The translations under genes were made by a program, and so were the position numbers. From Pseudomonas protegens (GTDB lineage: Bacteria; Pseudomonadota; Gammaproteobacteria; Pseudomonadales; Pseudomonadaceae), in the NCBI RefSeq assembly GCF_003363755.1, contig NZ_CP031396.1:2480001-2544000 (forward strand): a stretch of 64,000 nt of DNA. Reading direction: 5' to 3'. Under the pieces are notes generated by a model. That model made no database searches. It saw only the letters and a program-made list of their open reading frames with translations, and had not been told where the DNA came from. Of this stretch, positions 28,512 through 36,761 are shown piece after piece (the first letter of the stretch is position 1; every line of letters begins with the position of its first letter).

Positions 28512-29141
28512 ATGGATGACTCAGATTTTTTGCGCCTGCTCACCATTCAGGCCGAACAAGCCAACGCGTTTCTGTCCAATGCCCGCAAATGGGAGCGTGA
28601 GCGTTGGGTCTGCCAGCGCCTGCTGCAAGGCCTGAATATTCCCTATCGCAACGACGAATTCAGCGCCGCCGGGCAGGAGCCGCCGGATGTGCTGTTTCGC
28701 GAGGCCAGCTTCGAGGTGTTCTTCGTCCTTGATGAAGGCCGCCGACTCAATGATGAATGGCGCGACGAACTGCAACGCCGACGCAGCGCATTTTCCCTGA
28801 GCCAACTGGTACGACGCGAAGCCAAGCCCAAGCGCATCCCGGCTAACGAACTGTTGCTGCGCCTGGGGCCGACCCTGCGCAAGAAGGCCCACAACTACAA
28901 GGAGCGTGGGATGAACCTCGGGGAGCTGGACATCATCGCCTTCGCCGCCCTGAAACGTGAAGTGCTGGATCTGAACAGCCACTTCCCGCCCCCCACTGAA
29001 TACCTGCGCCAGGGCTGGCGCTCGCTGTCCCTGGTGGGACCGACCTTCGCCCGGGTGCTGTTCGCCCATCCGGATGCGCCGGAGTTCCTGCGTAGCAACC
29101 TGGGCCGCAGTATCGTTTTCGACGTCGGCATCAGTTTGTAA
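28512..29141 (+). CDS. DUF1780 domain-containing protein
   Basis: The 209-residue soluble protein begins MDDSDFLRLLTIQAEQANAFLSNARKWERERWVC. An upstream TTG at 28491 is in frame, but the ATG has the proper GGAGAT site. The body includes PPDVLFREASFEVFFVLDEGRRLNDEW, whose acidic pattern recalls restriction-endonuclease-like folds; this likeness is inference. Function is unknown. It is divergent from the thioredoxin-like gene. Confidence 0.85.
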   Translation: MDDSDFLRLLTIQAEQANAFLSNARKWERERWVCQRLLQGLNIPYRNDEFSAAGQEPPDVLFREASFEVFFVLDEGRRLNDEWRDELQRRRSAFSLSQLVRREAKPKRIPANELLLRLGPTLRKKAHNYKERGMNLGELDIIAFAALKREVLDLNSHFPPPTEYLRQGWRSLSLVGPTFARVLFAHPDAPEFLRSNLGRSIVFDVGISL

Positions 29142-29329
29142 AGTCCGTCAATCCGCCTCGCCTGGGCATGGCGCAATGTTCCGGGCAATGGTAAAAAAGC
29201 GCTCTTGCCTGCCAACGCCGGGACTTCGTCATCGAGCCCCCACGCGCAGCGGCTATGCTCGGTAAATGCTCGATTGCATCGCGCTGTAACATTCCCCTGT
29301 GTTGCGACGTCTACCTGACGAGGCCCTTT

Positions 29330-29503
29330 ATGAGCAGCCGCCTGAACCCCGACGACCAACGCCATGTCGAAGAATACCTGCAACTGCCCCAGCACCGAGT
29401 CGAGCGCCGGCCCTTTCGGCCGTGGATGCTCCTTGTGGTGGTGGTCGTGGTGACGGTCGCCCTGGGCCTGTTGAGCCGTTTTATCAGTTACCTGACGCTA
29501 TGA
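29330..29503 (+). CDS. DUF3094 family small membrane protein
   Basis: The 57-residue protein reads MSSRLNPDDQRHVEEYLQLP, then a basic HRVERRPFRPW, then one C-terminal membrane helix (LLVVVVVVTVALGLLSRFI). That is the DUF3094 pattern, a Pseudomonas-centred family of unknown role. A cytosolic N-terminus is likely. It lies 60 nt upstream of the NADH dehydrogenase gene, so the two may be co-transcribed. Confidence 0.88.
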   Translation: MSSRLNPDDQRHVEEYLQLPQHRVERRPFRPWMLLVVVVVVTVALGLLSRFISYLTL

Positions 29504-29563
29504 GCTGCATCGCGCTCGCTCGGTTGACTGCACCGATTTCTTTTAGCCTTGCGAGATATCCCC

Positions 29564-30862
29564 ATGACTCATCGTATTGTCATCGTTGGCGGCGGCGCCG
29601 GCGGCCTGGAGTTGGCGACCCGCCTGGGTAAGACCCTGGGCAAGCGCGGCACCGCCAGTGTGATGCTGGTGGACGCCAACCTGACCCATATCTGGAAACC
29701 CCTGCTGCACGAAGTGGCCGCCGGCTCACTGAACTCCTCCGAAGACGAACTCAACTACGTTGCCCAAGCAAAATGGAACCACTTCGAGTTCCAGCTGGGC
29801 CGTATGAGCGGGCTCGATCGTCAACAGAAAAAGATCCAGTTGGCTGCCACCTATGACGAGGAAGGCACAGAACTGTTGCCGGCCCGTGAACTGGGCTACG
29901 ACACCCTGGTGATCGCCGTGGGCAGTACCACCAACGACTTCGGCACCCAGGGCGCCGCCCAGCATTGCCTGTTCCTTGACACCCGCAAACAGGCCGAACG
30001 CTTCCACCAGCAACTGCTCAATCACTACCTGCGGGCCCACGCCGGGCAGACAGATGTCGTGGAACAGATCAGCGTGGCCATCGTCGGCGCCGGTGCCACC
30101 GGTGTGGAACTGGCAGCGGAACTGCACAACGCCGCCCATGAACTGGCCGCCTACGGCCTGGATCGGATCCTCCCGGAAAACATGCACATCACCCTGATCG
30201 AAGCCGGGCCACGGGTGCTGCCGGCCCTGCCCGAGCTCATCAGCGGGCCGGTGCACAAGACCCTGGAGAAACTCGGGGTCAAAGTGCTGACCAACGCTTC
30301 AGTCAGTGAAGTGACCGCCGACAGTCTGATCACCGCTGATGGCCAGACCATTCCCGCCAGCCTCAAGGTGTGGGCTGCCGGCATCCGCGCGCCGGGTTTC
30401 CTCAAGGACATCGACGGCCTGGAAACCAACCGCATCAACCAGCTCCAGGTGCTGCCAACCCTGCAGACCACCCGTGACGAGAACATCTTTGCCTTCGGCG
30501 ACTGCGCCGCCTGCCCTCAACCCGGCAGCGACCGCAACGTACCGCCACGGGCCCAGGCTGCGCACCAACAAGCCTCACTGCTGGCCAAATCGCTGAAACT
30601 GCGTATCGAAGGCAAAGACCTACCGACCTACAAGTACACCGACTACGGCTCGCTGATCTCGCTCTCGCGCTTCTCGGCGGTGGGCAACCTGATGGGCAAT
30701 CTCACCGGCAGTGTGATGCTCGAAGGCTGGCTGGCAAGGATGTTCTACATCTCGCTGTACCGCATGCACCAAATGGCCCTGTACGGAGTGTTCCGCACGG
30801 CGATGCTGATGCTCGGCAGCCGGATTGGACGAGGTACCGACCCACGCTTGAAGTTGCACTAA
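29564..30862 (+). CDS. ndh: Type II NADH:quinone oxidoreductase
   Basis: NDH-2 passes electrons from NADH to quinone at the inner membrane without pumping protons. The 432-residue protein starts at MTHRIVIVGGGAGGLELATRLG with the FAD-binding Rossmann motif. It has a second nucleotide motif VAIVGAGATGVELAAEL near residue 170, the NENIFAFGDCA-type stretch (ENIFAFGDCAACPQ), and AAHQQASLLAKSL. The C-terminal region with repeated hydrophobic-aromatic residues likely docks to the membrane. I chose the ATG at 29564 over 29549 from the Rossmann start. Confidence 0.93.
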   Translation: MTHRIVIVGGGAGGLELATRLGKTLGKRGTASVMLVDANLTHIWKPLLHEVAAGSLNSSEDELNYVAQAKWNHFEFQLGRMSGLDRQQKKIQLAATYDEEGTELLPARELGYDTLVIAVGSTTNDFGTQGAAQHCLFLDTRKQAERFHQQLLNHYLRAHAGQTDVVEQISVAIVGAGATGVELAAELHNAAHELAAYGLDRILPENMHITLIEAGPRVLPALPELISGPVHKTLEKLGVKVLTNASVSEVTADSLITADGQTIPASLKVWAAGIRAPGFLKDIDGLETNRINQLQVLPTLQTTRDENIFAFGDCAACPQPGSDRNVPPRAQAAHQQASLLAKSLKLRIEGKDLPTYKYTDYGSLISLSRFSAVGNLMGNLTGSVMLEGWLARMFYISLYRMHQMALYGVFRTAMLMLGSRIGRGTDPRLKLH

Positions 30863-30877
30863 GCGCCTGAAAGTACG

Positions 30878-30900
30878 CCCCGCTACGCAAGGTAGTGGGG
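30878..30900. terminator. Hairpin between convergent ndh and pip
   Basis: CCCCGCTAC and GTAGTGGGG pair (one G-T wobble) around a GCAAG loop in the 61-nt convergent gap. It probably ends transcription from both sides although no T-run is present. Confidence 0.6.
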
Positions 30901-30923
30901 TGCACGGGCGGGCGAAGCGTGTG

Positions 30924-31826
30924 CTACAGACACTCATCCAGAAAGCTCACCACCGTTCCCATACAGGCAACCCGCTCCTCGATATGGGGCATGTGGCTGG
31001 AGTTCTCGAACAGTGCCCAGCGAATGTTCGGAACGTTGTCCAGATAGGGTTTGACCACTACAGGGGTTGCTTCGTCGTAACGCCCTGAGATCAGCAGGCT
31101 CGGCACCTTGATTCGCGGCAGGCGCTCGACAACGCTCCAGTCCTGCAGGTTGCTCAGGAGAGGGAAATTCCTAGCCCGCTGCGGCACACTTTCCATCGTG
31201 GTAGCGCAACATCCCCTGGAAAAAATGCGTACTACCTCTTCCGGCCAAGGCCGAAGCCGGCACACGTGCCGCTCAAAATACACCTGTGAGGCCTGCACGT
31301 ACTCGGCGCTATGGAGGGTTCCAGCCTGCTCGTGGCCGATCAAGGTCTGCAAGACCCCCTCTGGCAAGGCCTCACGCAAACCCAGGGTTTCAGCCTGCCA
31401 GGTCCGCATGTCGGCCGGGGCATTGGCGATGATCAGGGCCCGCAGGCCCGCAGGGGTCAAGACGGCATGCTCGCTGGCCAGCGCCCCACCCCAGGAATGT
31501 CCGAGCAAGGCGTAGTCCTCACTGATGCGCAGGTGATCCAGAAGATTGTTCAGCTCTTCCAGATAAAGCTCGACGCTCCAGAATGAAGAAGGCTTGTCCT
31601 CCAGGCGAGTGGAAAATCCACTGCCGAGATGATCGAACTGAACGATCGCCCGGCCACTGGCCGCCACATCCCTGAAGGCATCAACGGTGTCATAAGTGCA
31701 GCCCGGGCCGCCGTGCAATATCACCAGGGGCGTCAGACCACTCTGCAGATCCCCCGTCACCCGATACCAGGTCTGCCAGGAGCCAAAGGAGGCATAACCT
31801 TCCTGTGGTGGTTTACTTGCTTTCAT
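30924..31826 (-). CDS. pip: Proline iminopeptidase-family alpha/beta hydrolase
   Basis: The 300-residue protein has the alpha/beta-hydrolase oxyanion motif HGGPGCTYD, the nucleophile elbow GHSWGG (Ser111), an acid in SGRYDEATP and a final histidine in SSHMPHIEE, as in peptidase family S33. These enzymes remove N-terminal proline. pip genes sit beside LuxR solos of the OryR/XccR/PsoR group in plant-associated bacteria. Here pip lies 88 nt downstream of such a luxR gene on the same strand, so a two-gene operon is likely. Confidence 0.9.
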   Translation of the reverse strand: MKASKPPQEGYASFGSWQTWYRVTGDLQSGLTPLVILHGGPGCTYDTVDAFRDVAASGRAIVQFDHLGSGFSTRLEDKPSSFWSVELYLEELNNLLDHLRISEDYALLGHSWGGALASEHAVLTPAGLRALIIANAPADMRTWQAETLGLREALPEGVLQTLIGHEQAGTLHSAEYVQASQVYFERHVCRLRPWPEEVVRIFSRGCCATTMESVPQRARNFPLLSNLQDWSVVERLPRIKVPSLLISGRYDEATPVVVKPYLDNVPNIRWALFENSSHMPHIEERVACMGTVVSFLDECL

Positions 31827-31914
31827 TGCGCATCACTCCCTGATGACGATCACCCTGTGTCATTTTCGGCCTCGCCCCCGTATCAGCGATAAGACCGGGC
31901 CGGTTGTGCTCGCT

Positions 31915-32673
31915 TTAGTTTTCCAGCAAGCGATAGTGAACGGCTCGAACCACGGCCTGAACCCGATTCTTGGCGCCCAACTTGTGCATCGCCGAGGTCA
32001 GATGCAGGTTGATGGTGGCCACGGAACGCTGCAGGCGTTCAGCAATTTCACCAGAGGTCATGCCCTCGGCCGCCCATTTCAGGCACTCGCGCTCGCGCTT
32101 GGTCAGTTGAACCGGATAGCTGCGAATGCTTTTACTGAGCGGTAGGTAGAGGTGTTCCTGCAGAGCATGAGAAAGAAGCGTGAAATCCCTCAAGACCTGT
32201 TGCAGATCATGCAAGGCCACCTGGGTACTGCCCGAGCGCAAACCGGTCAGGCTGGCGAAACCACCACCAGGCAAGTGAATGGGAACAGTCATGCCATGGG
32301 ACATTTGATGATGCTGCAGGTAACTCGATACCGGCGCGTGCTGCTGCCCCATAGCCTGGCGCAAGACGGTTTCCGCTTCGGGTCTGTAGGACCAGATAAA
32401 GGGAGAAATGCTGTCCAGCGCCACCTGCTGGACCGGGTCGATATGGTAATACCCCTCGTCGCACCAGAGCTCCAGCCAGTCCTTTGGGGTATTGCAGACC
32501 ATTGCACTGGGAATGATCAGTTCGCCCTGCTGATCAAAAGGCACCGGACTGTAGTCGTAAACCAGGGCATCGAACCCCAACCCCGAGGCCACTTCCATGG
32601 TCCCCGCCATCCGCTCATGCAATGTGTTTCCGAGCAAAAGACGAGAGTTAACTTCCGCGAGCCTGCTTTGCAT
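31915..32673 (-). CDS. psoR: LuxR solo of the plant-associated type (PsoR/OryR/PipR-like)
   Basis: The 252-residue regulator has an autoinducer-binding domain (about 20-165) and a GerE helix-turn-helix (LTKRERECLKWAAEGMTSGEIAERLQRS). At the six key AHL-pocket positions it keeps Trp66, Asp79, Pro80, Trp94 and Gly127 but has Trp70 where AHL receptors have Tyr (TraR Tyr61). That substitution marks solos that respond to plant compounds rather than AHLs. No luxI is nearby. AAGGAG precedes the ATG, and a lux-box-like dyad lies 77 nt upstream. The symbol is by resemblance. Confidence 0.85.
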   Translation of the reverse strand: MQSRLAEVNSRLLLGNTLHERMAGTMEVASGLGFDALVYDYSPVPFDQQGELIIPSAMVCNTPKDWLELWCDEGYYHIDPVQQVALDSISPFIWSYRPEAETVLRQAMGQQHAPVSSYLQHHQMSHGMTVPIHLPGGGFASLTGLRSGSTQVALHDLQQVLRDFTLLSHALQEHLYLPLSKSIRSYPVQLTKRERECLKWAAEGMTSGEIAERLQRSVATINLHLTSAMHKLGAKNRVQAVVRAVHYRLLEN

Positions 32674-32749
32674 CCGTTCAGTCTCCTTACTGTCTGATCC
32701 TTAACAGCAGGGCCTAGAATGCCACGCTCGATAGGAGCCGACCAGGCAA

Positions 32750-32771
32750 AACCTATAAGAACTACTAGGTT
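32750..32771. promoter_or_regulatory. Lux-box-like 22-bp dyad between luxR and creatinase
   Basis: AACCTA-N10-TAGGTT, with 8 of 11 positions symmetrical across the whole 22 bp. The 20-bp core ACCT...AGGT has the same length and ends as the classical lux box (ACCTG-N10-CAGGT). It is the only strong dyad in the 297-nt divergent gap, 77 nt before luxR and 200 nt before the creatinase start. The rest of this gap shows no gene. Confidence 0.65.
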
Positions 32772-32970
32772 GTGCTACCCGGTTTAGCGGTGCCCTTCAT
32801 GAAAGAGGCCCATGTTTCAACCTCTCCTGCCCCTCTGAACCGCCGCGCTGACAACCACATCAAGGTCGGTATCACGCATGCCCACACCTCCCCAGTCTGC
32901 TGCAATGCCGTTTCATGGCCCACCCGAGTGTGGCGCCGCGCATCGTTCATCGCAGACAAGGACCCGTGCC

Positions 32971-34182
32971 ATGCAGATGCCCAAGACCCTTCAGATCCAC
33001 AACGGTGAAAAAGTCCCTTCAACCTTCTCCCCTAAAGAGTACGCCCAGCGCCTGAGCACGCTGCGAGCCTATATGGCCCAGCAGGATATCGACGCGGCGC
33101 TGTTCACCTCCTACCACAACATCAACTACTACGCCGACTTCCTGTATTGCTCTTTCGGCCGTCAGTACGCCCTGGTGGTGACCCGGGAACGTAGCGTGCT
33201 GATCAGCGCCAATATCGACGGCGGGCAGCCCGGGCGTCGGGCGGTCTGCGATGATCAGGTGGTATACACCGACTGGCAACGGGGCAACTTCTTCGTCGCG
33301 GTCAAACAGGCCTTGCCGCAGGCTGCACGGCTGGGCCTGGAGTTCGATCAACTGACCCTGCCCAGCCACCAGGCCTTCGCCGAGCTGTATCCTCGGGCGC
33401 AACTCCTGGATATCGCTGCACCGTGCATGAGCATGCGCATGCTCAAGTCAGTCGAAGAACAGGCACTGATCCGCCAGGGTGCACGCATCGCCGACATCGG
33501 CGGGGCCGCCGCCATCGATGCCCTGCAGGATCAGGTATCGGAATACGATGTGGCCTTGCACGCCACACAGGCCATGGTGCGGGAAATCGCCCGGACCTTT
33601 CCCGCAGCCGAATTGATGGACACCTGGACCTGGTTTCAATCAGGGATCAATACCGACGGCGCACACAATCCGTTGACCTCGCGGCGCATCAGCCCGGGAG
33701 AGATACTCAGCCTCAACTGTTTCCCGATGATCGCCGGTTACTACACCGCGCTGGAGCGCACACTGTTCCTTGGGCATTGTCCCGACGCGTATCTGCGACT
33801 GTGGGAAATCAACCTCAAGGTGCATGAGGCCGGATTGCAACTGATCAAGCCCGGAGCCCGCTGCAGCGACATTGCCCGACAGTTGAACGAAATCTACCTG
33901 GAACACGACTTGCTGCAATATCGGACCTTCGGCTACGGCCACTCGTTCGGCATCCTCAATCACTACTACGGGCGCGAGACCGGGCTGGAGTTTCGCGAGG
34001 ACGTGGACACTGTGCTGGAGCCCGGCATGGTGGTGTCCATGGAGCCGATGATCAGGCTACCCGAAGGCAGCCCAGGTGCCGGTGGTTATCGTGAGCACGA
34101 CATTCTGATCGTCAACTCACAAGGCGCGGAAAACATCACCCGGCTGCCCTACGGACCACAGCACAACATCATCGGTCGCTGA
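32971..34182 (+). CDS. Creatinase (creatine amidinohydrolase)
   Basis: Creatinase hydrolyses creatine to sarcosine and urea. The 403-residue length and motifs match the P. putida enzyme closely: start MQMPKTLQIHNGEKV, FTSYHNINYYADFLYCSFGR, and FQSGINTDGAHNP with the catalytic His at residue 232. EPGMVVSMEPM and GGYREHDILIVN are also present. The pita-bread (M24) fold is shared with Xaa-Pro peptidases, but the metal-binding set of those enzymes is not retained in creatinases. AAGGA precedes the ATG. No creatininase or sarcosine oxidase gene is adjacent. It is divergent from the LuxR solo. Confidence 0.93.
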   Translation: MQMPKTLQIHNGEKVPSTFSPKEYAQRLSTLRAYMAQQDIDAALFTSYHNINYYADFLYCSFGRQYALVVTRERSVLISANIDGGQPGRRAVCDDQVVYTDWQRGNFFVAVKQALPQAARLGLEFDQLTLPSHQAFAELYPRAQLLDIAAPCMSMRMLKSVEEQALIRQGARIADIGGAAAIDALQDQVSEYDVALHATQAMVREIARTFPAAELMDTWTWFQSGINTDGAHNPLTSRRISPGEILSLNCFPMIAGYYTALERTLFLGHCPDAYLRLWEINLKVHEAGLQLIKPGARCSDIARQLNEIYLEHDLLQYRTFGYGHSFGILNHYYGRETGLEFREDVDTVLEPGMVVSMEPMIRLPEGSPGAGGYREHDILIVNSQGAENITRLPYGPQHNIIGR

Positions 34183-34505
34183 AGAGACAATCAGGACCAC
34201 TCGACCGGGATGCTCAACGCGCTCTTGATCAACAGGCATCTACAAAACCAACAAGCCGTGAAGATTGCAGCGATTACCTCTGAAACCCCACGAGAAAATG
34301 CTTAGGCAACAAGAGCTTTCAGGGCTTATCCAGGATGAGCCCTGAAACCCAATAGAAACAGATGCCATGCATTTCACTCAGGTGTCTACCCGGATACTTT
34401 CTAAGTCACGCACAACGAGCAAACACGGCATGCCCCGTCGTTCGGTAGCGATCCAGACACAACTAAGTGAAAACTCGACATTACAAGTAACTGACCAAGT
34501 TCACT
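34183..34505. other. Intergenic region between creatinase and a NarL-type regulator
   Basis: This 323-nt convergent gap has no supported gene. It holds a long hairpin (34318-34348). The remaining 150 nt are relatively AT-rich compared with the neighbouring genes, and I see no other motif there. Confidence 0.5.
34318..34348. terminator. Strong hairpin downstream of creatinase
   Basis: TTTCAGGGCT and AGCCCTGAAA pair over 10 bp, and the loop itself folds further (ATCC/GGAT). No long T-run follows, but the run of T/A at the stem base could support termination in both directions. Confidence 0.5.
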
Positions 34506-35135
34506 TTATGGGATCAAAGCATTGCGCTTGGCAAACTCCGCCAGGCTTACTTGCGACCCCAACCCCAGCTTCTGCAACAGTCGGGTCTTGTAGGTGCTGA
34601 CTGTCTTGTTGCTCAAGAACAGTTTTTCACCAATGGCCTTGTTGGAATGCCCCTGTGCTAGATACTGCAACACGATCATTTCCCGATCAGTCAGCAGGCC
34701 TATCTGCTCGGCCTCGGATTGTTGTTCCGCCGTGGGCATGGAAACATCCAAAGCCATCGACGGATAAAAAGTGTAGCCGGCCAACACAGCATTCAGAGCC
34801 ACCACCAGATTGCCCAAATCCTCCTCCTTGTTGACGAAACCCCGAGCTCCCAGCTGAATACAGCGTCTGCAGAAGCTTTCAATCGACTGCGAGGTCAGCA
34901 CCAGCACTTCAGTGGGCAAGCCCAGAGCCTTGATACGTGAAAGCACCTTGAGGCCATCCAACTTGGGAATACCGATATCGAGGATTACCACATCCGGCCT
35001 ATGCTCGCGCACCAACTCCAGCGCATCCAATCCGTTGTCTGTTTCGGCCACCACCCGCATGTTGTTCTTTTCCAGCAAGACCTTAACGGCGAGCCGAACA
35101 ACGGGATGATCGTCAACTATCAATACGCTGTGCAT
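34506..35135 (-). CDS. NarL/FixJ-type response regulator (RocA/BvgA-like)
   Basis: The 209-residue protein has a receiver (VDDHPVVR acidic pair, phospho-Asp53 in VVILDIGIPKLDG, Thr in LVLTSQS, Lys in VNKEED) and a C-terminal LuxR-type helix-turn-helix (LTDREMIVLQYLAQGHSNKAIGEKLFLSNKTVSTYKTRLLQKLG). Together with the divergent REC-EAL protein and BvgS-like kinase it matches the make-up of the P. aeruginosa Roc/Sad system, where RocA1 activates cup fimbrial genes. No fimbrial genes are in this window. Confidence 0.9.
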   Translation of the reverse strand: MHSVLIVDDHPVVRLAVKVLLEKNNMRVVAETDNGLDALELVREHRPDVVILDIGIPKLDGLKVLSRIKALGLPTEVLVLTSQSIESFCRRCIQLGARGFVNKEEDLGNLVVALNAVLAGYTFYPSMALDVSMPTAEQQSEAEQIGLLTDREMIVLQYLAQGHSNKAIGEKLFLSNKTVSTYKTRLLQKLGLGSQVSLAEFAKRNALIP

Positions 35136-35464
35136 ATTGTCACTTCACCTTAAAAACCCGGCCTTCGGTTGAGCCGGACCGACCGGAAAATACACGTAAC
35201 CGCCCCCTGTATGCTGCAACTTACGTATCCGTATAAAGACGCTGATGTCATGTAGAAGTTTCGTGCACAGCACCTTGATGTCGTCCAGAATTTTCAGATT
35301 CCTGGCAAATAACAGAGGATACAAGGGGTTAATGACTCCTCCTTAAGGAATCAGACAGTCTGATTTTTCAATGAGAAATTTCCTACTGCACATGAGGATT
35401 TGCCTAATGGCTGCAACTCTAGAGCCTTAGCACTATGACCGGCAAATAATGACATGAGCCGGCA
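35136..35464. other. Divergent control region of the Roc-like genes, with a 17-bp dyad
   Basis: This 329-nt stretch separates the NarL-type regulator and the REC-EAL gene. At 35349-35365, AATCAGAC-A-GTCTGATT is a perfect inverted repeat with a one-base centre, followed by TTTT. It is about 100 nt upstream of the REC-EAL start. CCGGC...GCCGG near 35160-35180 is a short hairpin next to the regulator start. No gene is seen. Confidence 0.5.
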
Positions 35465-36640
35465 ATGCAAAATTTGAACGTTCTGGTCCTGGAAGATGAA
35501 CCGCTGCAACGCCTGGTTACCGTCACTGCACTGAAAAAAGTGATGCCTGGGCAGGTGCATGAAGCGGCCAGCGGTAGTGAAGCCCTGGCACTGCTGGAGC
35601 GCTGCGAAAGGATGGACATTGCCATCTGTGACCTGAAAATGCCCGGAATGGATGGTTTGGCCTTCCTGCGCCACGCCAGCCAAAGCGGCAAACTGCACTC
35701 CGTGATCCTGTGCAGCCAGATCGAGCCGATTCTGCGCCAAACTACCGTCTCGATGATCAGGGGCCTAGGCTTGAACTTCCTGGGTGATCTGGGCAAGCCC
35801 TTCAATCTGGAGCGCCTGACCACCCTGCTGACTCGTTATAAGAACCAGCGCCACGGCCTGCTCACTGCTCTGAAACAGTCCGAACTACCCACCCTGGCGG
35901 ACGTGATTCGCGGCCTGGACAACGGCGAATTCGAACCCTACTACCAACCCAAGGTGGCACTCGACAACGCGTCGCTCCAAGGAGCGGAAGCGCTAGCCCG
36001 CTGGAATCATCCACAGCTGGGAGTACTGCCGCCTTCGCACTTCCTGCACATCATGGAACACCACTGCTTGCTGGACCGCCTGTTCTGGCAACTGTTCGAC
36101 CAGGGCCTGGCCTTGCGCCGCAAACTGGCGCAAAAAGGCATTCCCCTGAGTTTCTCGTTCAATCTGCACCCATCACAGCTGGCGTCCCAGACCCTGACTG
36201 AATCCATTGCCACCCTACTCGTGCTGTTTCAGGTTCCATCCAGCAGCATCACCTTTGAAATCACCGAAACCAGTCTGATCAGCGCTCCCGCCAGTAGCCT
36301 GGAAAATCTGGTACGCCTGCGGGTAATGGGCTGCGGCTTGGCCATGGATGACTTCGGTGCGGGCTACTCCTCCCTGGATCGCCTCTGCGAGTTGCCCTTC
36401 AGTCAGATCAAGCTCGACGGCACTTTCGTGCGCAAGATGGGGCATCACCCCAGAAGCAGCGCCATCATTAGCTACACGGTGGCGCTCGCCCGTTCATTGG
36501 GTATGTCGCTGATTATCGAAGGAGTGGAAACCCGCGAGCAGCAGCAACGCCTACTGGAACTGGGATGCGACATAGCCCAGGGCTTCGTGTTTGCACGCCC
36601 GATGCCGGAAAGCCATTTCATTGCCTACTGCATTCGTTAG
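35465..36640 (+). CDS. REC-EAL response regulator, c-di-GMP phosphodiesterase (RocR/PvrR-like)
   Basis: The 391-residue protein has an N-terminal receiver (LEDEPLQRL, phospho-Asp56 in AICDLKMPGMDG) and a C-terminal EAL domain. The catalytic set is visible: AEALARW, NLHPSQL, EITETS, MDDFGAGYSS with loop 6, QIKLDGTFV and IEGVET. It should therefore hydrolyse c-di-GMP. In the Roc system RocR competes with RocA for phosphoryl flow from RocS and lowers c-di-GMP. It lies 121 nt upstream of the kinase gene on the same strand. Confidence 0.92.
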   Translation: MQNLNVLVLEDEPLQRLVTVTALKKVMPGQVHEAASGSEALALLERCERMDIAICDLKMPGMDGLAFLRHASQSGKLHSVILCSQIEPILRQTTVSMIRGLGLNFLGDLGKPFNLERLTTLLTRYKNQRHGLLTALKQSELPTLADVIRGLDNGEFEPYYQPKVALDNASLQGAEALARWNHPQLGVLPPSHFLHIMEHHCLLDRLFWQLFDQGLALRRKLAQKGIPLSFSFNLHPSQLASQTLTESIATLLVLFQVPSSSITFEITETSLISAPASSLENLVRLRVMGCGLAMDDFGAGYSSLDRLCELPFSQIKLDGTFVRKMGHHPRSSAIISYTVALARSLGMSLIIEGVETREQQQRLLELGCDIAQGFVFARPMPESHFIAYCIR

Positions 36641-36761
36641 TCCCTTGGGAGAGCCGATCAAAGAGGCGACCCGTTGCTCAGGTTCTGTACCGCCCGCCCG
36701 GCGCTCATTGCGCTGTGACTCGTTGATCGAGCCATCTGGCCCCCCACAATCTGAAGCGATC

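Noticed and set aside
31827..31914. Search for a lux box directly upstream of pip
   Set aside because: No dyad with the expected geometry in this 88-nt gap; pip is more likely read from the luxR promoter.
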